From assembly GCA_963841415.1 (NCBI GenBank), contig CAWJCN010000001.1, positions 744,001-808,000 on the forward strand: 64,000 nt of DNA. The letters are read 5' to 3'. The stretch comes from DASUAS01 sp963841415 (GTDB lineage: Bacteria; Actinomycetota; Acidimicrobiia; IMCC26256; DASPTH01). The notes beneath the pieces were generated by a model, which was not told the origin of the DNA, did no database searches, and saw only the letters and a list, made by a program, of their open reading frames with translations. Below are positions 27,502-38,493 of this stretch, piece after piece. The position numbers and the translations under genes were made by a program. The stretch's first letter is position 1. Every line of letters begins with the position of its first letter.

Positions 27502-29252
27502 TGCGCACCGATCGTGCCGGCGATCTCCGGACCACCGACATCGACCGCGACGTCGTCGTGTGCGGTTGGGTCGACAGCCGCCGCGACCACGGCGGGGTGG
27601 TGTTCATCGACGTGCGCGACGTCGCCGGCCTCGTGCAGGTGGTCGTCGACCCGGGTGACGACGTCGGCGCCGACGTGCACCGCGTCCGCAACGAGTACGT
27701 CGTGCGCGTGACGGGGACCGTGCGGCACCGACCCGAGGGCACGGTCAACGACGGCATCCCGACCGGCGAGGTCGAGGTCGCGGCCACCGCGCTCGAACTG
27801 CTCAACGAGGCGCAGACGCCACCGTTCCCCGTCGACGACCGCATCGACGCCGACGAGATGCTGCGACTGCGGCACCGCTACGTCGACCTGCGCCGTCCGC
27901 GACTGCAGCGCAACCTCCACGTGCGCGCGCAGGTGAACGCCGCGCTGCACCGCTCGCTCGACGCGCAGGGCTTCACCGAGGTGGAGACACCCATGCTCAT
28001 CGCGTCGACGCCCGAAGGTGCGCGCGATTTCGTCGTGCCGTCGCGCTTGTCGCCCGGCGAGTTCTACGCCCTGCCGCAGAGCCCCCAGCTGTTCAAGCAG
28101 CTGCTCATGGTGGGCGGGATGGACCGCTACTACCAGATCGCGCGTTGCCTCCGCGACGAAGACCTCCGCGCCGACCGCCAGTTCGAGTTCATGCAACTCG
28201 ACGCCGAGATGAGCTTCGCCGACGCCGACGACGTGATGGGCGTCATCGGCGCGGCCGTGCTCGACGCCGCCGAGACCATCACCGGCACGCGTCCCGGCCC
28301 GGTGTCGCGCATGACGTGGCATCAGGCGCAGGAGCACTACGGGTCCGACAAGCCCGACGTGCGCTTCGGTCTCGAGTTGGTCGACCTGGGTGAGGTGTAC
28401 GCGGCAACCGAGTTCAAGGCGTTCCAGCAGGACTCGGTGAAGGCCATCCGCCTTCCTGGTCGAGGCGGGATGTCGCGGGCGCAGCTCGACAAACTGGTCG
28501 ACCGGGCCAAGCAGCTCGGGGCCGGCGGCCTGGTGTGGATGCGGGTCGTCGAGGGAACCGCGCTCGAATGCCAGGTGCTCAAGTTCCTCTCGGAGGCCGA
28601 GCAGCTCGGCACCGTCGACACGATGGGCACGCAGCCCGGTGACCTCCTTTTGGTGGCCGCGGGCACGCGTCGGCTGGTCGACCACGTGCTCGGCACGTTG
28701 CGGGTGGAGCTCGGTCGCCCACCGGTGCACGAGGGCGGGCTCCAGTTCCTCTGGGTGGTCGACTTCCCACTCTTCGAGGCGCTCGACGACGACGGCCGGC
28801 CCATCCCGGCCCACCACCCCTTCACCATGCCCCATCCCGACGACGTCGAGCTCCTCGCGCACGGCAAGGGCGAAGACCTGCTCGCGGTGCGCTCCCTGGC
28901 GTACGACCTGGTGCTCAACGGGTGGGAGCTCGGCTCGGGCTCGGTGCGAATCCACCGTCCGGACCTGCAGCAGCAGATCTTCTCGCTGCTCGGCATCTCC
29001 GAGGAGGAGGCGCGGTCGCGCTTCGGCTTCCTGCTCGACGCCTTCCGCTACGGCGCGCCGCCCCACGCCGGCTTCGCGTTCGGCATCGACCGCCTGGTCG
29101 CGATCCTCGCCGGCGAGGACAACATCCGCGAGGTCATCGCGTTCCCGAAGACCCAGTCCGGCGCGGACCCCCTCACGGGCGCGCCCACCGACATCGACCC
29201 CGCCCAGCTCGAGGAGCTCGGCCTCTCGGTGTTGCCCAGACCCAAGAAGTAG
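27498..29252 (+). CDS. aspS: Aspartyl-tRNA synthetase, probably non-discriminating
   Basis: 584 residues: N-terminal OB-fold anticodon domain, class II core, bacterial GAD insertion, motif 3 near the end (AFGIDRLVAIL). WVDSRRDHGGVVFID carries the His after RRD that in studied bacterial enzymes goes with charging of both tRNA-Asp and tRNA-Asn; if so, GatCAB is needed elsewhere in the genome. Motif 2 reads LRADRQFEFMQLDAEMSF, with Phe where Pro is common (RQPEF). The ATG is doubled at 27498/27501. It ends 45 bp before a tandem repeat array. Confidence 0.95.
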   Translation: MMRTDRAGDLRTTDIDRDVVVCGWVDSRRDHGGVVFIDVRDVAGLVQVVVDPGDDVGADVHRVRNEYVVRVTGTVRHRPEGTVNDGIPTGEVEVAATALELLNEAQTPPFPVDDRIDADEMLRLRHRYVDLRRPRLQRNLHVRAQVNAALHRSLDAQGFTEVETPMLIASTPEGARDFVVPSRLSPGEFYALPQSPQLFKQLLMVGGMDRYYQIARCLRDEDLRADRQFEFMQLDAEMSFADADDVMGVIGAAVLDAAETITGTRPGPVSRMTWHQAQEHYGSDKPDVRFGLELVDLGEVYAATEFKAFQQDSVKAIRLPGRGGMSRAQLDKLVDRAKQLGAGGLVWMRVVEGTALECQVLKFLSEAEQLGTVDTMGTQPGDLLLVAAGTRRLVDHVLGTLRVELGRPPVHEGGLQFLWVVDFPLFEALDDDGRPIPAHHPFTMPHPDDVELLAHGKGEDLLAVRSLAYDLVLNGWELGSGSVRIHRPDLQQQIFSLLGISEEEARSRFGFLLDAFRYGAPPHAGFAFGIDRLVAILAGEDNIREVIAFPKTQSGADPLTGAPTDIDPAQLEELGLSVLPRPKK

Positions 29253-29296
29253 CCCTCCCTCCGTTCTTGCGCACCTCCACCGTGTCTGTCACGGCG

Positions 29297-29641
29297 TAGC
29301 GCAGGGGCTGGAGAGGGGTGCGGCGACGGCAGGGGGGTGACGAAAGCGCCCCGCCCAGGTCCGTAGCGCAGGGGCTGGAGAGGGGTGCGGCGACGGCAGG
29401 GGGGTGACGAAAGCGCCCCGCCCAGGTCCGTAGCGCAGGGGCTGGAGAGGGGTGCGGCGACGGCAGGGGGGTGACGAAAGCGCCCCGCCCAGGTCCGTAG
29501 CGCAGGGGCTGGAGAGGGGTGCGGCGACGGCAGGGGGGTGACGAAAGCGCCCCGCCCAGGTCCGTAGCGCAGGGGCTGGAGAGGGGTGCGGCGACGGCAG
29601 GGGGGTGACGAAAGCGCCCCGCCCAGGTCCGTAGCGCAGGG
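29297..29641. repeat. 67-bp tandem repeat, five identical copies plus a partial
   Basis: Unit starts TAGCGCAGGGGCTGGAGAGG and ends GCCCCGCCCAGGTCCG; starts at 29297, 29364, 29431, 29498, 29565, then a partial copy from 29632 that diverges after about 10 bp. The five copies read as identical, which means recent expansion or active correction. Sixty-seven is not a multiple of three, so no reading frame survives from copy to copy as a peptide repeat. Each unit has three G-runs of four to six and the word GTGACGAAAGCG, close to the AGYGACGARAGCGGG end of the spacer ORFs. Lies between aspS and the convergent anti-sigma-like gene; 29642-29705 holds nothing I recognise. Confidence 0.95.
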
Positions 29642-29705
29642 CGGGGGCGGCTACGGCAGGGCGGGGCGATCGGGCGGGTTCGGGTTGGCCGACCCCACAC
29701 TTCGT

Positions 29706-30356
29706 CTAGCTGCTGAACGTGAAGCTGACCGACGAGTCGCCGCTGATCGTGACGGTCCCGAACTTCTCGACCGCGGTGGCGGTCCCGGTGGTGTCGACCC
29801 ACTGGCCGTCGGCCTGGTAGTCACCCGCGGGCAGCCCGCTGATCGAGAAGTTCCCCGCCCCGTCGGCGGTCGCGCTGAAGTCGCCACCCGATCCGTGCAA
29901 CGTGATGGTGACGGTCGTGTCGGAGGGGTTGCCGCTCACCGTGCCCGACAGCGTGAAGGTGCTGGGCGCCGGTTCCACCTCGCTCGGGGCGACGCTCGGG
30001 GTGGTCTCCGACGTCGCGGCGGGCGTGTCGGTTGCAGCCGCGGAGTCGGGCACCGTCGTGGCGACGGTCGGCGGCACGGTCGGCGCCGGGCCGGTGGTGG
30101 GTGCGACGTGCGTGGTCTCCGTCCCCGAGCTCGCCGCCTCGACCCGGCTCGGATCGCTCGGGCCCGAAGCGCCGCCGGCCGTGAGCGCGGCCACGCTCAC
30201 GGACACGGCGGCGACCATGCCGAGCGCACCCGCGCCCTGCAGCAACCGGCGGCGCCGACCCAGCTGGTGGGCCCTCGTGGCGACGAGGGCGCGCTCGCGC
30301 TCACCCGGGACGGGAGGCTGCGGGTCGCTCAGGTCAGAGTTGGTGAAGTTCGTCAT
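29706..30356 (-). CDS. Single-pass membrane protein with an extracellular Ig-like domain, sigma-factor partner
   Basis: 216 residues, no named family. Residues 1-40 are cytoplasmic and basic (RERALVATRAHQLGRRRR); one TM helix (about 40-62, LGMVAAVSVSVAALTAG); a long Thr/Pro/Ala-rich stalk; then a C-terminal beta domain (FTLSGTVSGNPSDTTVTIT ... SISGLPAGDYQADGQW) like carboxypeptidase-regulatory/SpaA-type domains. Its ATG overlaps the stop of the ECF sigma gene, so production is coupled. That places it as a candidate anti-sigma or sensor protein, but I see no zinc-binding anti-sigma motif. Confidence 0.65.
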   Translation of the reverse strand: MTNFTNSDLSDPQPPVPGERERALVATRAHQLGRRRRLLQGAGALGMVAAVSVSVAALTAGGASGPSDPSRVEAASSGTETTHVAPTTGPAPTVPPTVATTVPDSAAATDTPAATSETTPSVAPSEVEPAPSTFTLSGTVSGNPSDTTVTITLHGSGGDFSATADGAGNFSISGLPAGDYQADGQWVDTTGTATAVEKFGTVTISGDSSVSFTFSS

Positions 30357-30850
30357 CAGTGGTGCTCCTGCTCATCACCGGTGTCGTCGACGGCCATCGA
30401 CGCGCGAAGGGTCGCGAGGCCACGGCTGGCGTGCTGCTTCACCGAGCCCACCGAGCAGCCGAGGGCCTTCGCCACATCGGCTTCGGGGAGATCGGCGAGG
30501 AACCGCAAGACGATGACCTCGCGCTGGCGTCGTGACAGCGCGTCGAGCGCCCGGTGTAGGTCGACCCGCTGACCGTCCGGCCCGGGCGCGGTCGCGCTGT
30601 GCCGATCAGTCGCCGCGTCGGTGTCGACCCGCTGGCGCCGACGCCACGCGTCGATCGCCAGGTTCCCGGCCACCCGCACGACCCACGCCTCGGCGTAGCC
30701 CCGAATCCTCCGCCAACGCACGAAGGCGCGGGCAAGGGTCTCCTGGGCGACGTCCTCGGACTCGCTCCGGCGGCCGAGCAGCTGGTACGCCACCCCGTAG
30801 GCCCGCACGTAGAGGTCCTCGAAGGCTTCCTCGAAGGCGAGGTCGATCAT
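30356..30850 (-). CDS. ECF RNA polymerase sigma factor (SigE-like family)
   Basis: 164 residues. Region 2 covers about 5-70 (FEDLYVRAYGVAYQLLGRRS, EDVAQETLARAFVRW, VVRVAGNLAIDAWRRR); region 4 covers about 100-155 with the helix-turn-helix DVAKALGCSVGSVKQHASRG. The ATG at 30850 starts MIDLAFEEAFEDLYV; the frame stays open upstream to 30955, but that part has no sigma similarity. Downstream partner overlaps by ATGA. A 20-bp palindrome and a candidate -10 box lie upstream, suggesting control of its own promoter region. Confidence 0.88.
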   Translation of the reverse strand: MIDLAFEEAFEDLYVRAYGVAYQLLGRRSESEDVAQETLARAFVRWRRIRGYAEAWVVRVAGNLAIDAWRRRQRVDTDAATDRHSATAPGPDGQRVDLHRALDALSRRQREVIVLRFLADLPEADVAKALGCSVGSVKQHASRGLATLRASMAVDDTGDEQEHH

Positions 30851-30887
30851 GGTTGACGCGACAGGTTGGCCGTCGTTGGCGTCCTTC

Positions 30888-30907
30888 GGACGGGTGATGA
30901 CCCGTCC
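30888..30907. promoter_or_regulatory. Palindrome in the sigma-factor leader
   Basis: GGACGGGT-GATG-ACCCGTCC, a perfect 8-bp inverted repeat with a 4-nt spacer, 38 bp before the sigma start. If the TATCCT at 30950-30945 (minus strand) is the -10 box, the palindrome lies in the transcribed leader and could be an operator or an RNA hairpin. The rest of the 271-bp divergent gap (30851-31121) holds no gene I can support. Confidence 0.5.
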
Positions 30908-30944
30908 GTGGGGTCGTTCGGCCTCCAGCGTCACTGCCACGAGA

Positions 30945-30950
30945 AGGATA
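30945..30950 (-). promoter_or_regulatory. Candidate -10 box (TATCCT) for the sigma gene
   Basis: On the minus strand the order is AACCTT, 16 nt, then TATCCT. The spacing fits a promoter, but the -35 class (vegetative or ECF) is unclear. Confidence 0.35.
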
Positions 30951-31109
30951 CGCACGGAGGCGATGGAAGGTTGACATGTCGTTGAAGAAATCTCACCCCG
31001 AGCGGTGGAGCGTCGGTCACATTGCGTGAGGGGATTGGGCCTGATCGCCGCGAGGTGCTCGTAGCGCCTTCACGGTGCGTGTCCGCGGTCACACGACGTG
31101 GCCCCGCCG

Positions 31110-31115
31110 TAGCAT
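31110..31115 (+). promoter_or_regulatory. -10 box (TAGCAT) for leaderless rarA
   Basis: TAGCAT ends 6 nt before the GTG at 31122. Confidence 0.55.
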
Positions 31116-31121
31116 CGGGCG

Positions 31122-32420
31122 GTGGCCGACGACCTCTTCACCGCTGCGGTCACCGAGCGACTCGTTCGGCGGGCGCCACTCGCAGCACGTCTGCGACCGC
31201 GCTCCCTCGACGAGGTCTTCGGCCAGCAGCACCTCCTGGGCCCCGGCCGACCGCTGCGGGTGCTGATCGAGGCCGACCGGCTGTCGTCGGTCGTGCTCTG
31301 GGGACCGCCCGGCACCGGCAAGACCACCATCGCCCGCCTCGTCGCCGGCGCCACCAGCAAGGCGTTCGAGCCGCTGTCCGCCGTCTCCGCGGGCGTCAAG
31401 GACGTGCGCGACGTCGCCGACCGCGCCCGCGCCCGCCTCGGCGAGCAGGGTCGCGGCACCATCCTCTTCCTCGACGAGGTGCATCGCTTCAGCCGCACGC
31501 AGCAGGACGCCCTGCTCCCGCACGTGGAGGAGGGACTGCTCGTCCTCATCGGTGCCACCACCGAGAACCCGTTCTTCTCCCTGACCGGCCCGCTGCTGTC
31601 GCGCTCGACGCTGTTCCGTTTGGAGGCGCTCACCATCGACGACCTGAGCGCGCTCCTCCGGCACGCGTTGACCGACGAGGCCCGCGGCCTGGGCGACGAG
31701 CACCTGGGGATCGACCACGATGCGCTCGAGCACCTCGCCGACCGCGCCGAGGGCGACGCCCGTCACGCCCTCACGTCACTCGACGTCGCGGCCACGCTCG
31801 CGGCGGAGTCGGGCCGGACGTCGATCACGCTGGCCGACGCCGAGGACGCGCTGGCGCTGCGCGCCCTCCGCTACGGCGACGACGAGCACTACGACGTGTT
31901 GTCCGCGTTCATCAAGAGCATTCGCGGCTCCGACGTCGACGCCGGCCTCTACTGGCTGGCACGCATGGTGACCGCGGGGGAGGATCCGCGCCTGATCGTT
32001 CGCCGGTTGGTGATCCTCGCGTCGGAGGACGTCGGCATGGCCGACCCGAACGGGCTCGTGGTCGCCGACGCTGCCGCGCGGGCGGTCGAGCTCGTGGGCA
32101 TGCCCGAAGCGCAGCTCAACCTCGCGCACGCGGTCACGTACCTGGCCAACGCGCCGAAGTCGAACTCGGTCACCTCGGCACTGGGCGCGGCGATGCAGGA
32201 CGTGCGTGACCGGCCGGCCGGCGCGGTTCCCGCTCATCTGCGGGACGCCCATTACCCTGGCGCGGCGAAGCTCGGGTACGGCGACGGGTACCTGTATCCG
32301 CACGACGAGCCCGAGGGTTGGGTGCACCAGCAGTACCGGCCCGACGACCACGACGAGCGGTACTGGCGCCCGACCGGACGCGGTGGCGACGTCGACCGGA
32401 GGGGATCGGAGCGAGCATGA
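31122..32420 (+). CDS. rarA: Replication-associated recombination protein A (RarA/MgsA AAA+ ATPase)
   Basis: 432 residues. AAA+ clamp-loader relative acting at stalled forks. Walker A LWGPPGTGKTTIARL (about 59-73), Walker B ILFLDEVHRFSRTQQDALL, sensor 1 LIGATTENPFFSL, then the C-terminal oligomerisation region with DEHYDVLSAFIKSIRGSDVD and the Trp/Tyr-rich end YRPDDHDERYW. GTG start set by the -10 box. The next gene starts within its stop (ATGA). Confidence 0.93.
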   Translation: MADDLFTAAVTERLVRRAPLAARLRPRSLDEVFGQQHLLGPGRPLRVLIEADRLSSVVLWGPPGTGKTTIARLVAGATSKAFEPLSAVSAGVKDVRDVADRARARLGEQGRGTILFLDEVHRFSRTQQDALLPHVEEGLLVLIGATTENPFFSLTGPLLSRSTLFRLEALTIDDLSALLRHALTDEARGLGDEHLGIDHDALEHLADRAEGDARHALTSLDVAATLAAESGRTSITLADAEDALALRALRYGDDEHYDVLSAFIKSIRGSDVDAGLYWLARMVTAGEDPRLIVRRLVILASEDVGMADPNGLVVADAAARAVELVGMPEAQLNLAHAVTYLANAPKSNSVTSALGAAMQDVRDRPAGAVPAHLRDAHYPGAAKLGYGDGYLYPHDEPEGWVHQQYRPDDHDERYWRPTGRGGDVDRRGSERA

Positions 32421-32815
32421 GCGGGAGCGAGTGGGCGGCGGTCATCGCCTCGCAGGTGTGCCTCGTCGCCGTGGTGGTGCTCGTCGTGGTGATCGTGCGC
32501 CTCGACCGCGCCGCGAAGGATCTCCGCCAGGCCGCCGCCGACTTCCGTGCCGAGGCCGAACCCACGCTGGCCGAGCTGCGGGAGGCGGTGCGCACCGCCG
32601 ACTACGAGCTCGACCGCGTCGACGCCATCGTCTCCGGTGCCGAGCGCGTGGGCGGCCGGGTCGACGCGGCCTCTGACCTCGCTTACCGCACCTTCACCAA
32701 CCCGGTGGTCAAGGCCATGGCCGTCGGCACCGGCACCCGCCGCGCCGTCCAGCGCCTCAAGGGCGACAAGCCCACCCGCGCCGACCGACGCGCCAACGGC
32801 AAGCAGGCCTCCTAG
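32417..32815 (+). CDS. DUF948-like small membrane protein
   Basis: 132 residues: one N-terminal TM helix (VIASQVCLVAVVVLVVVIV), then an amphipathic coiled-coil-like segment (DRAAKDLRQAAADFRAEAEP, TLAELREAVRTADYELDRVD) and a basic tail. Resembles DUF948 proteins found before alaS in other actinobacteria; function unknown. Its stop TAG is immediately followed by the ATG of the next gene. Confidence 0.65.
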   Translation: MSGSEWAAVIASQVCLVAVVVLVVVIVRLDRAAKDLRQAAADFRAEAEPTLAELREAVRTADYELDRVDAIVSGAERVGGRVDAASDLAYRTFTNPVVKAMAVGTGTRRAVQRLKGDKPTRADRRANGKQAS

Positions 32816-33106
32816 ATGTTCAAGCGCGCCACCTGGCTCGGCGTGGGCTTCACCCTGGGCGTCGGCACCACGGTCGTCGCCGCCCGCAAGGCCCGCCAAC
32901 AACTCGACCGCTACAAGCCCCCCGCCGTGGTGGATCGAGTCACAACCACCATCACCGACAAGACCACCACCCTGAAGGACCACGTCGTCGTCGCCCTCAA
33001 CGACGGCCACGCGGCGGCACGAGCGAGAGAAGAAGAGCTGCGCGCCGAGAAGCTCGACTCGCGCATCACCAGCACCCCGCCAAGCGCGCTCGACGACTCC
33101 GGCTGA
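32816..33106 (+). CDS. Small hypothetical protein
   Basis: 96 residues. A short hydrophobic, Gly-rich N-terminus (ATWLGVGFTLGVGTTVVAAR) could insert in the membrane; the rest is charged, with Thr-rich and Glu-rich stretches. No family recognised. Similar small proteins follow DUF948 genes ahead of alaS in related actinobacteria. Starts directly after the preceding stop, so it is co-translated. Confidence 0.55.
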   Translation: MFKRATWLGVGFTLGVGTTVVAARKARQQLDRYKPPAVVDRVTTTITDKTTTLKDHVVVALNDGHAAARAREEELRAEKLDSRITSTPPSALDDSG

Positions 33107-33365
33107 GTGCGCCGCGAGCTCGCCAAGGGCGGCTCTCGAAGGCGAAGCGGTGCACGCGCGACGTACGACCAGCCAGGTGTCGACGACGACGGGGCTCGGG
33201 CCCCGGCCGTAGGCCCCGTCGAACGAGACCCGGCTCGTGAGAGCCACGCCGACGAAGGAGGCGTGCAGGGGCTCGGTCGAATCAAGGGGCCGTGTCGGGG
33301 AACGAGCGCCGGCGACGTCGACACCGTGACCCGAATGCACGGGCGGGCAAGTCACAAGCGACGGG
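33107..33365. other. 259-bp gap before the alaS promoter
   Basis: I see no convincing gene, RNA or terminator here. Frames on both strands stay open because of the base composition, but none has recognisable protein features or a good start. The segment ends in the alaS -10 box. Confidence 0.5.
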
Positions 33366-33371
33366 TACGAT
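33366..33371 (+). promoter_or_regulatory. -10 box (TACGAT) for leaderless alaS
   Basis: GGTACGAT ends 7 nt before the GTG at 33379. The in-frame codon at 33292 lies upstream of this box and would add 29 residues unlike AlaRS. Confidence 0.6.
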
Positions 33372-33378
33372 TTGTCCC

Positions 33379-36017
<2,639 letters not shown>

Positions 36018-36021
<4 letters not shown>

Positions 36022-36470
36022 AGCGGACCCTCGGTGTCGACCTCGGTGAGCGGCGCATCGGTCTCGCGGTCACCGATCCGTCCGGTGTCCTCGCGAGCCC
36101 GCACTCCACGCTGACTCGCGCGTCGGCAGCCGACGACGACCATCGCGCCATCGTCGACGTGGCCGTCGAGTTGGGCGCGAGTCGGATCGTGGTGGGGTTG
36201 CCGCGGTCGCTGTCGGGCGAATTGGGCCGGGCCGCCCGCTCCGTGCTCGACGAGGTGGCGGCGCTGAGCGAGGTGGCGCGCCGCTCGGACATCGAGGTCG
36301 ACACCTACGATGAGCGCTTCACGACGATGATCGCGCAGCGCAACCTCCGAGCCGCCACCCCCAAGCGGAGCAAGCGGCAACGTGCTCAGCGAGAGTCGAT
36401 CGACGCCTCCGCGGCCGCAGTGATCCTGCAGTCGTGGATCGACGCGCGTTCGCCGGACACCTCGGGGTGA
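36018..36470 (+). CDS. ruvX: Pre-16S rRNA processing nuclease RuvX (YqgF)
   Basis: 150 residues, RNase H-like fold. Motifs: LGVDLGERRIGLAVTDPSG (first Asp), GLPRSLSGELG, DIEVDTYDERFTT (second Asp), and ESIDASAAAVILQSWID (C-terminal Asp). TTG start overlapping the alaS stop (TTGA); no better start downstream keeps the first strand. Proposed to trim the 5' end of 16S rRNA. Confidence 0.9.
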
Positions 36471-37672
36471 CGTCAACCGAGGGCGACGGGCCCGCCGATC
36501 CCGAACCACTCCGGTCCGCCGCGCCCGAGTCCCGCCGCGAACTTAGGAACGAATCGGCGAGCGAATCGGTCCAACGGGAATTCTGGAAGGCGGACGCGCC
36601 CGATCGCGGTGACCGCGCCGGCGGCCGCCGATCGGACCGGCGTGCCGAGCAGCGGCGTCGCCGCCGGCGTCGGTGGGCGGTGGTCGGTGTGCTCGCGGTC
36701 CTGATCCTCCCGTTCGTCGTCGGCGCGGCCTGGTTCTCGTGGGAGCTCTACGAACCCGGTGGCGACGGCGCCGCGGTGACCGTGACCGTCGAGTCCGGTT
36801 GGGGCGCGAAGCAGATCGGCGACGCGCTCGCCGCGAAGGACGTCGTCGGCTCGTCGCTCGCGTTCCAGCTCTGGTGGCGCGTGTCGGGCGGCTCCGCGGA
36901 GGCCGGTACGTACGCGTTGCACGAGCACATGGGCGTGAAGGCCGCGACGGACGCACTCGGCCGCGGCCCGTCGTCCGCGGCTGCCGCTGCCCGGCATACG
37001 GTGCTCGCGCTCCCGCCCGGTCTGCGCCTGGAGCAGATCGCCGACCGCGTCGGCGCGTTGCCCGGCCACGACCGCGGCGCGTTCCTCGCGCTCGCGCAGT
37101 CGGGCCAGATCCGGTCGAAGTATCAGGGCGACCAGGCTTCGGTCGAGGGCTTCACGTGGCCCGACACCTACTTCGTCGAGGGCATGAGCGACCAGCAGAT
37201 CCTGCAGTTGATCGTGTCGCAGTTCGACGAGCACGCGGACGCGGTGGGCCTCGCCAACACCGCCGCGACCGGGCTCACGTCGCAACAGGCTGTCGTCGTC
37301 GCGTCGTTGGTGCAGGCCGAAGCGGGTTCGGCCGCCGATGCTCCGAAGATCGCGGCCGTGATGCTGAACCGCATCAAACAGGGCACTCCGCTGCAGATCG
37401 ACGCCACCCTCTGCTACGCAAAGGGTGGCTGCCCGCCGGTGCCGACCAATGCCGACAAGCAGCTGGCCTCGCCCTACAACACGTACCGCGTCACGGGGTT
37501 GCCGCCCACTCCCATCATGACCGTCACCGAGCAGTCGCTGCGCGCCGCGCTCGCGCCGGCGAGCGTCCCCTACTTGTTCTACGTGACCGGCAAGGATGGG
37601 GTGACGTACTTCGCCACGACGCTGGCCGAGCACGAGGCGAACATCAAGGCGCACGGGGTGCGGGGAGAATGA
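36467..37672 (+). CDS. mltG: Endolytic murein transglycosylase MltG
   Basis: 401 residues. A charged cytoplasmic segment of about 70 residues (Arg-rich, DRRAEQRRRRRRRW), one TM helix (AVVGVLAVLILPFVVGAAWF), a LysM-like region, then the YceG catalytic domain with EGFTWPDTYFV and VVASLVQAEAG, where Glu is the catalytic acid. Cleaves nascent glycan strands outside the membrane. GTG start overlaps the ruvX stop and its own stop overlaps aroE. Confidence 0.9.
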   Translation: MTSTEGDGPADPEPLRSAAPESRRELRNESASESVQREFWKADAPDRGDRAGGRRSDRRAEQRRRRRRRWAVVGVLAVLILPFVVGAAWFSWELYEPGGDGAAVTVTVESGWGAKQIGDALAAKDVVGSSLAFQLWWRVSGGSAEAGTYALHEHMGVKAATDALGRGPSSAAAAARHTVLALPPGLRLEQIADRVGALPGHDRGAFLALAQSGQIRSKYQGDQASVEGFTWPDTYFVEGMSDQQILQLIVSQFDEHADAVGLANTAATGLTSQQAVVVASLVQAEAGSAADAPKIAAVMLNRIKQGTPLQIDATLCYAKGGCPPVPTNADKQLASPYNTYRVTGLPPTPIMTVTEQSLRAALAPASVPYLFYVTGKDGVTYFATTLAEHEANIKAHGVRGE

Positions 37673-38493
37673 CGATCGACGGCGAGACCCGTGTCACCGG
37701 ACTCATCGGCGATCCTGTCGCGCACTCACGGTCTCCGGCGATCCTCAACGCCGGGTACCGCGACGCGGGTCTGAACTGGGTGTACCTCGCGTTCCCCGTG
37801 CCGCGCGGTGAGGGCGAGGCTGCGGTGCGCGCCGCGTCCGCGCTGCGCATGGCCGGGCTGACCGTCACCATGCCGCACAAGTCCGCCGCTGCGGCCGCGT
37901 GCGACGAGCTGACGCCCGACGCGATCGCGTTGGGAGTCGTCAACGTGGTGGCCGTGCGCGACGACGGCCGACTCCTCGGCTCGTCGACCGACGGCGAGGG
38001 CTTCGTCCGCTCGGTTCGTGAGGAGGGCTTCGAGCCCGCGGGAACCGACGTGCTGGTCGCCGGCGGCGGGGGAGCCGCCCGGGCGATCGTGCTCGCGCTC
38101 GGTGGCGCAGGAGCCCGCGTGACCGTCGCGGCGCGCCGGATCGATGCCGCCCAGTCGGCCGCCGCCCTGGTGCCGGGCGGGCAGGCGGTCACGCTGGGTG
38201 ACGTCGACCCCGGTGTCTACGCGCTGGTCGTGAACGCCACACCGCTCGGGATGCAGGGCGAAACGGGGCCGGTGCCGGTGGAGCGCCTCAACCCGGGCCA
38301 GTTGGTGGTCGACACCGTGTACCACCCCATGGAGACTCCCTTCCTCGCCGCTGCCCGCGCCCGCGGGATCCATGCCGTCAACGGCATCGGGATGCTGGTG
38401 CACCAGGCCGCGCTCGCGTTCGAGTCGTGGACCGGGCTCGATGCTCCCGTCGCCGCGATGCGCGCGGCTGCGACCCAGGACCCGCGCGCATGA
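37669..38493 (+). CDS. aroE: Shikimate dehydrogenase
   Basis: 274 residues. Reduces 3-dehydroshikimate with NADPH. Substrate pocket GDPVAHSRSPAILNAGY, catalytic Lys in MPHKSAAAAACDEL, nucleotide loop VAGGGGAARAIVLALGGAGA, and NATPLGMQ. Coupled at both ends (ATGA) to mltG and the prepilin peptidase gene. First of five shikimate genes in the next 5 kb. Confidence 0.94.
   Translation: MTIDGETRVTGLIGDPVAHSRSPAILNAGYRDAGLNWVYLAFPVPRGEGEAAVRAASALRMAGLTVTMPHKSAAAAACDELTPDAIALGVVNVVAVRDDGRLLGSSTDGEGFVRSVREEGFEPAGTDVLVAGGGGAARAIVLALGGAGARVTVAARRIDAAQSAAALVPGGQAVTLGDVDPGVYALVVNATPLGMQGETGPVPVERLNPGQLVVDTVYHPMETPFLAAARARGIHAVNGIGMLVHQAALAFESWTGLDAPVAAMRAAATQDPRA

Noticed and set aside
29297..29641. Possible CRISPR array at the 67-bp repeat (and at 44881-45314)
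   Set aside because: The copies are contiguous with no unique spacers, and there are no cas genes in the window.
29173..29802. Open frame on the minus strand running through the 67-bp repeat
   Set aside because: The repeat period is not a multiple of three, so the peptide changes from copy to copy; it is a by-product of low stop density.
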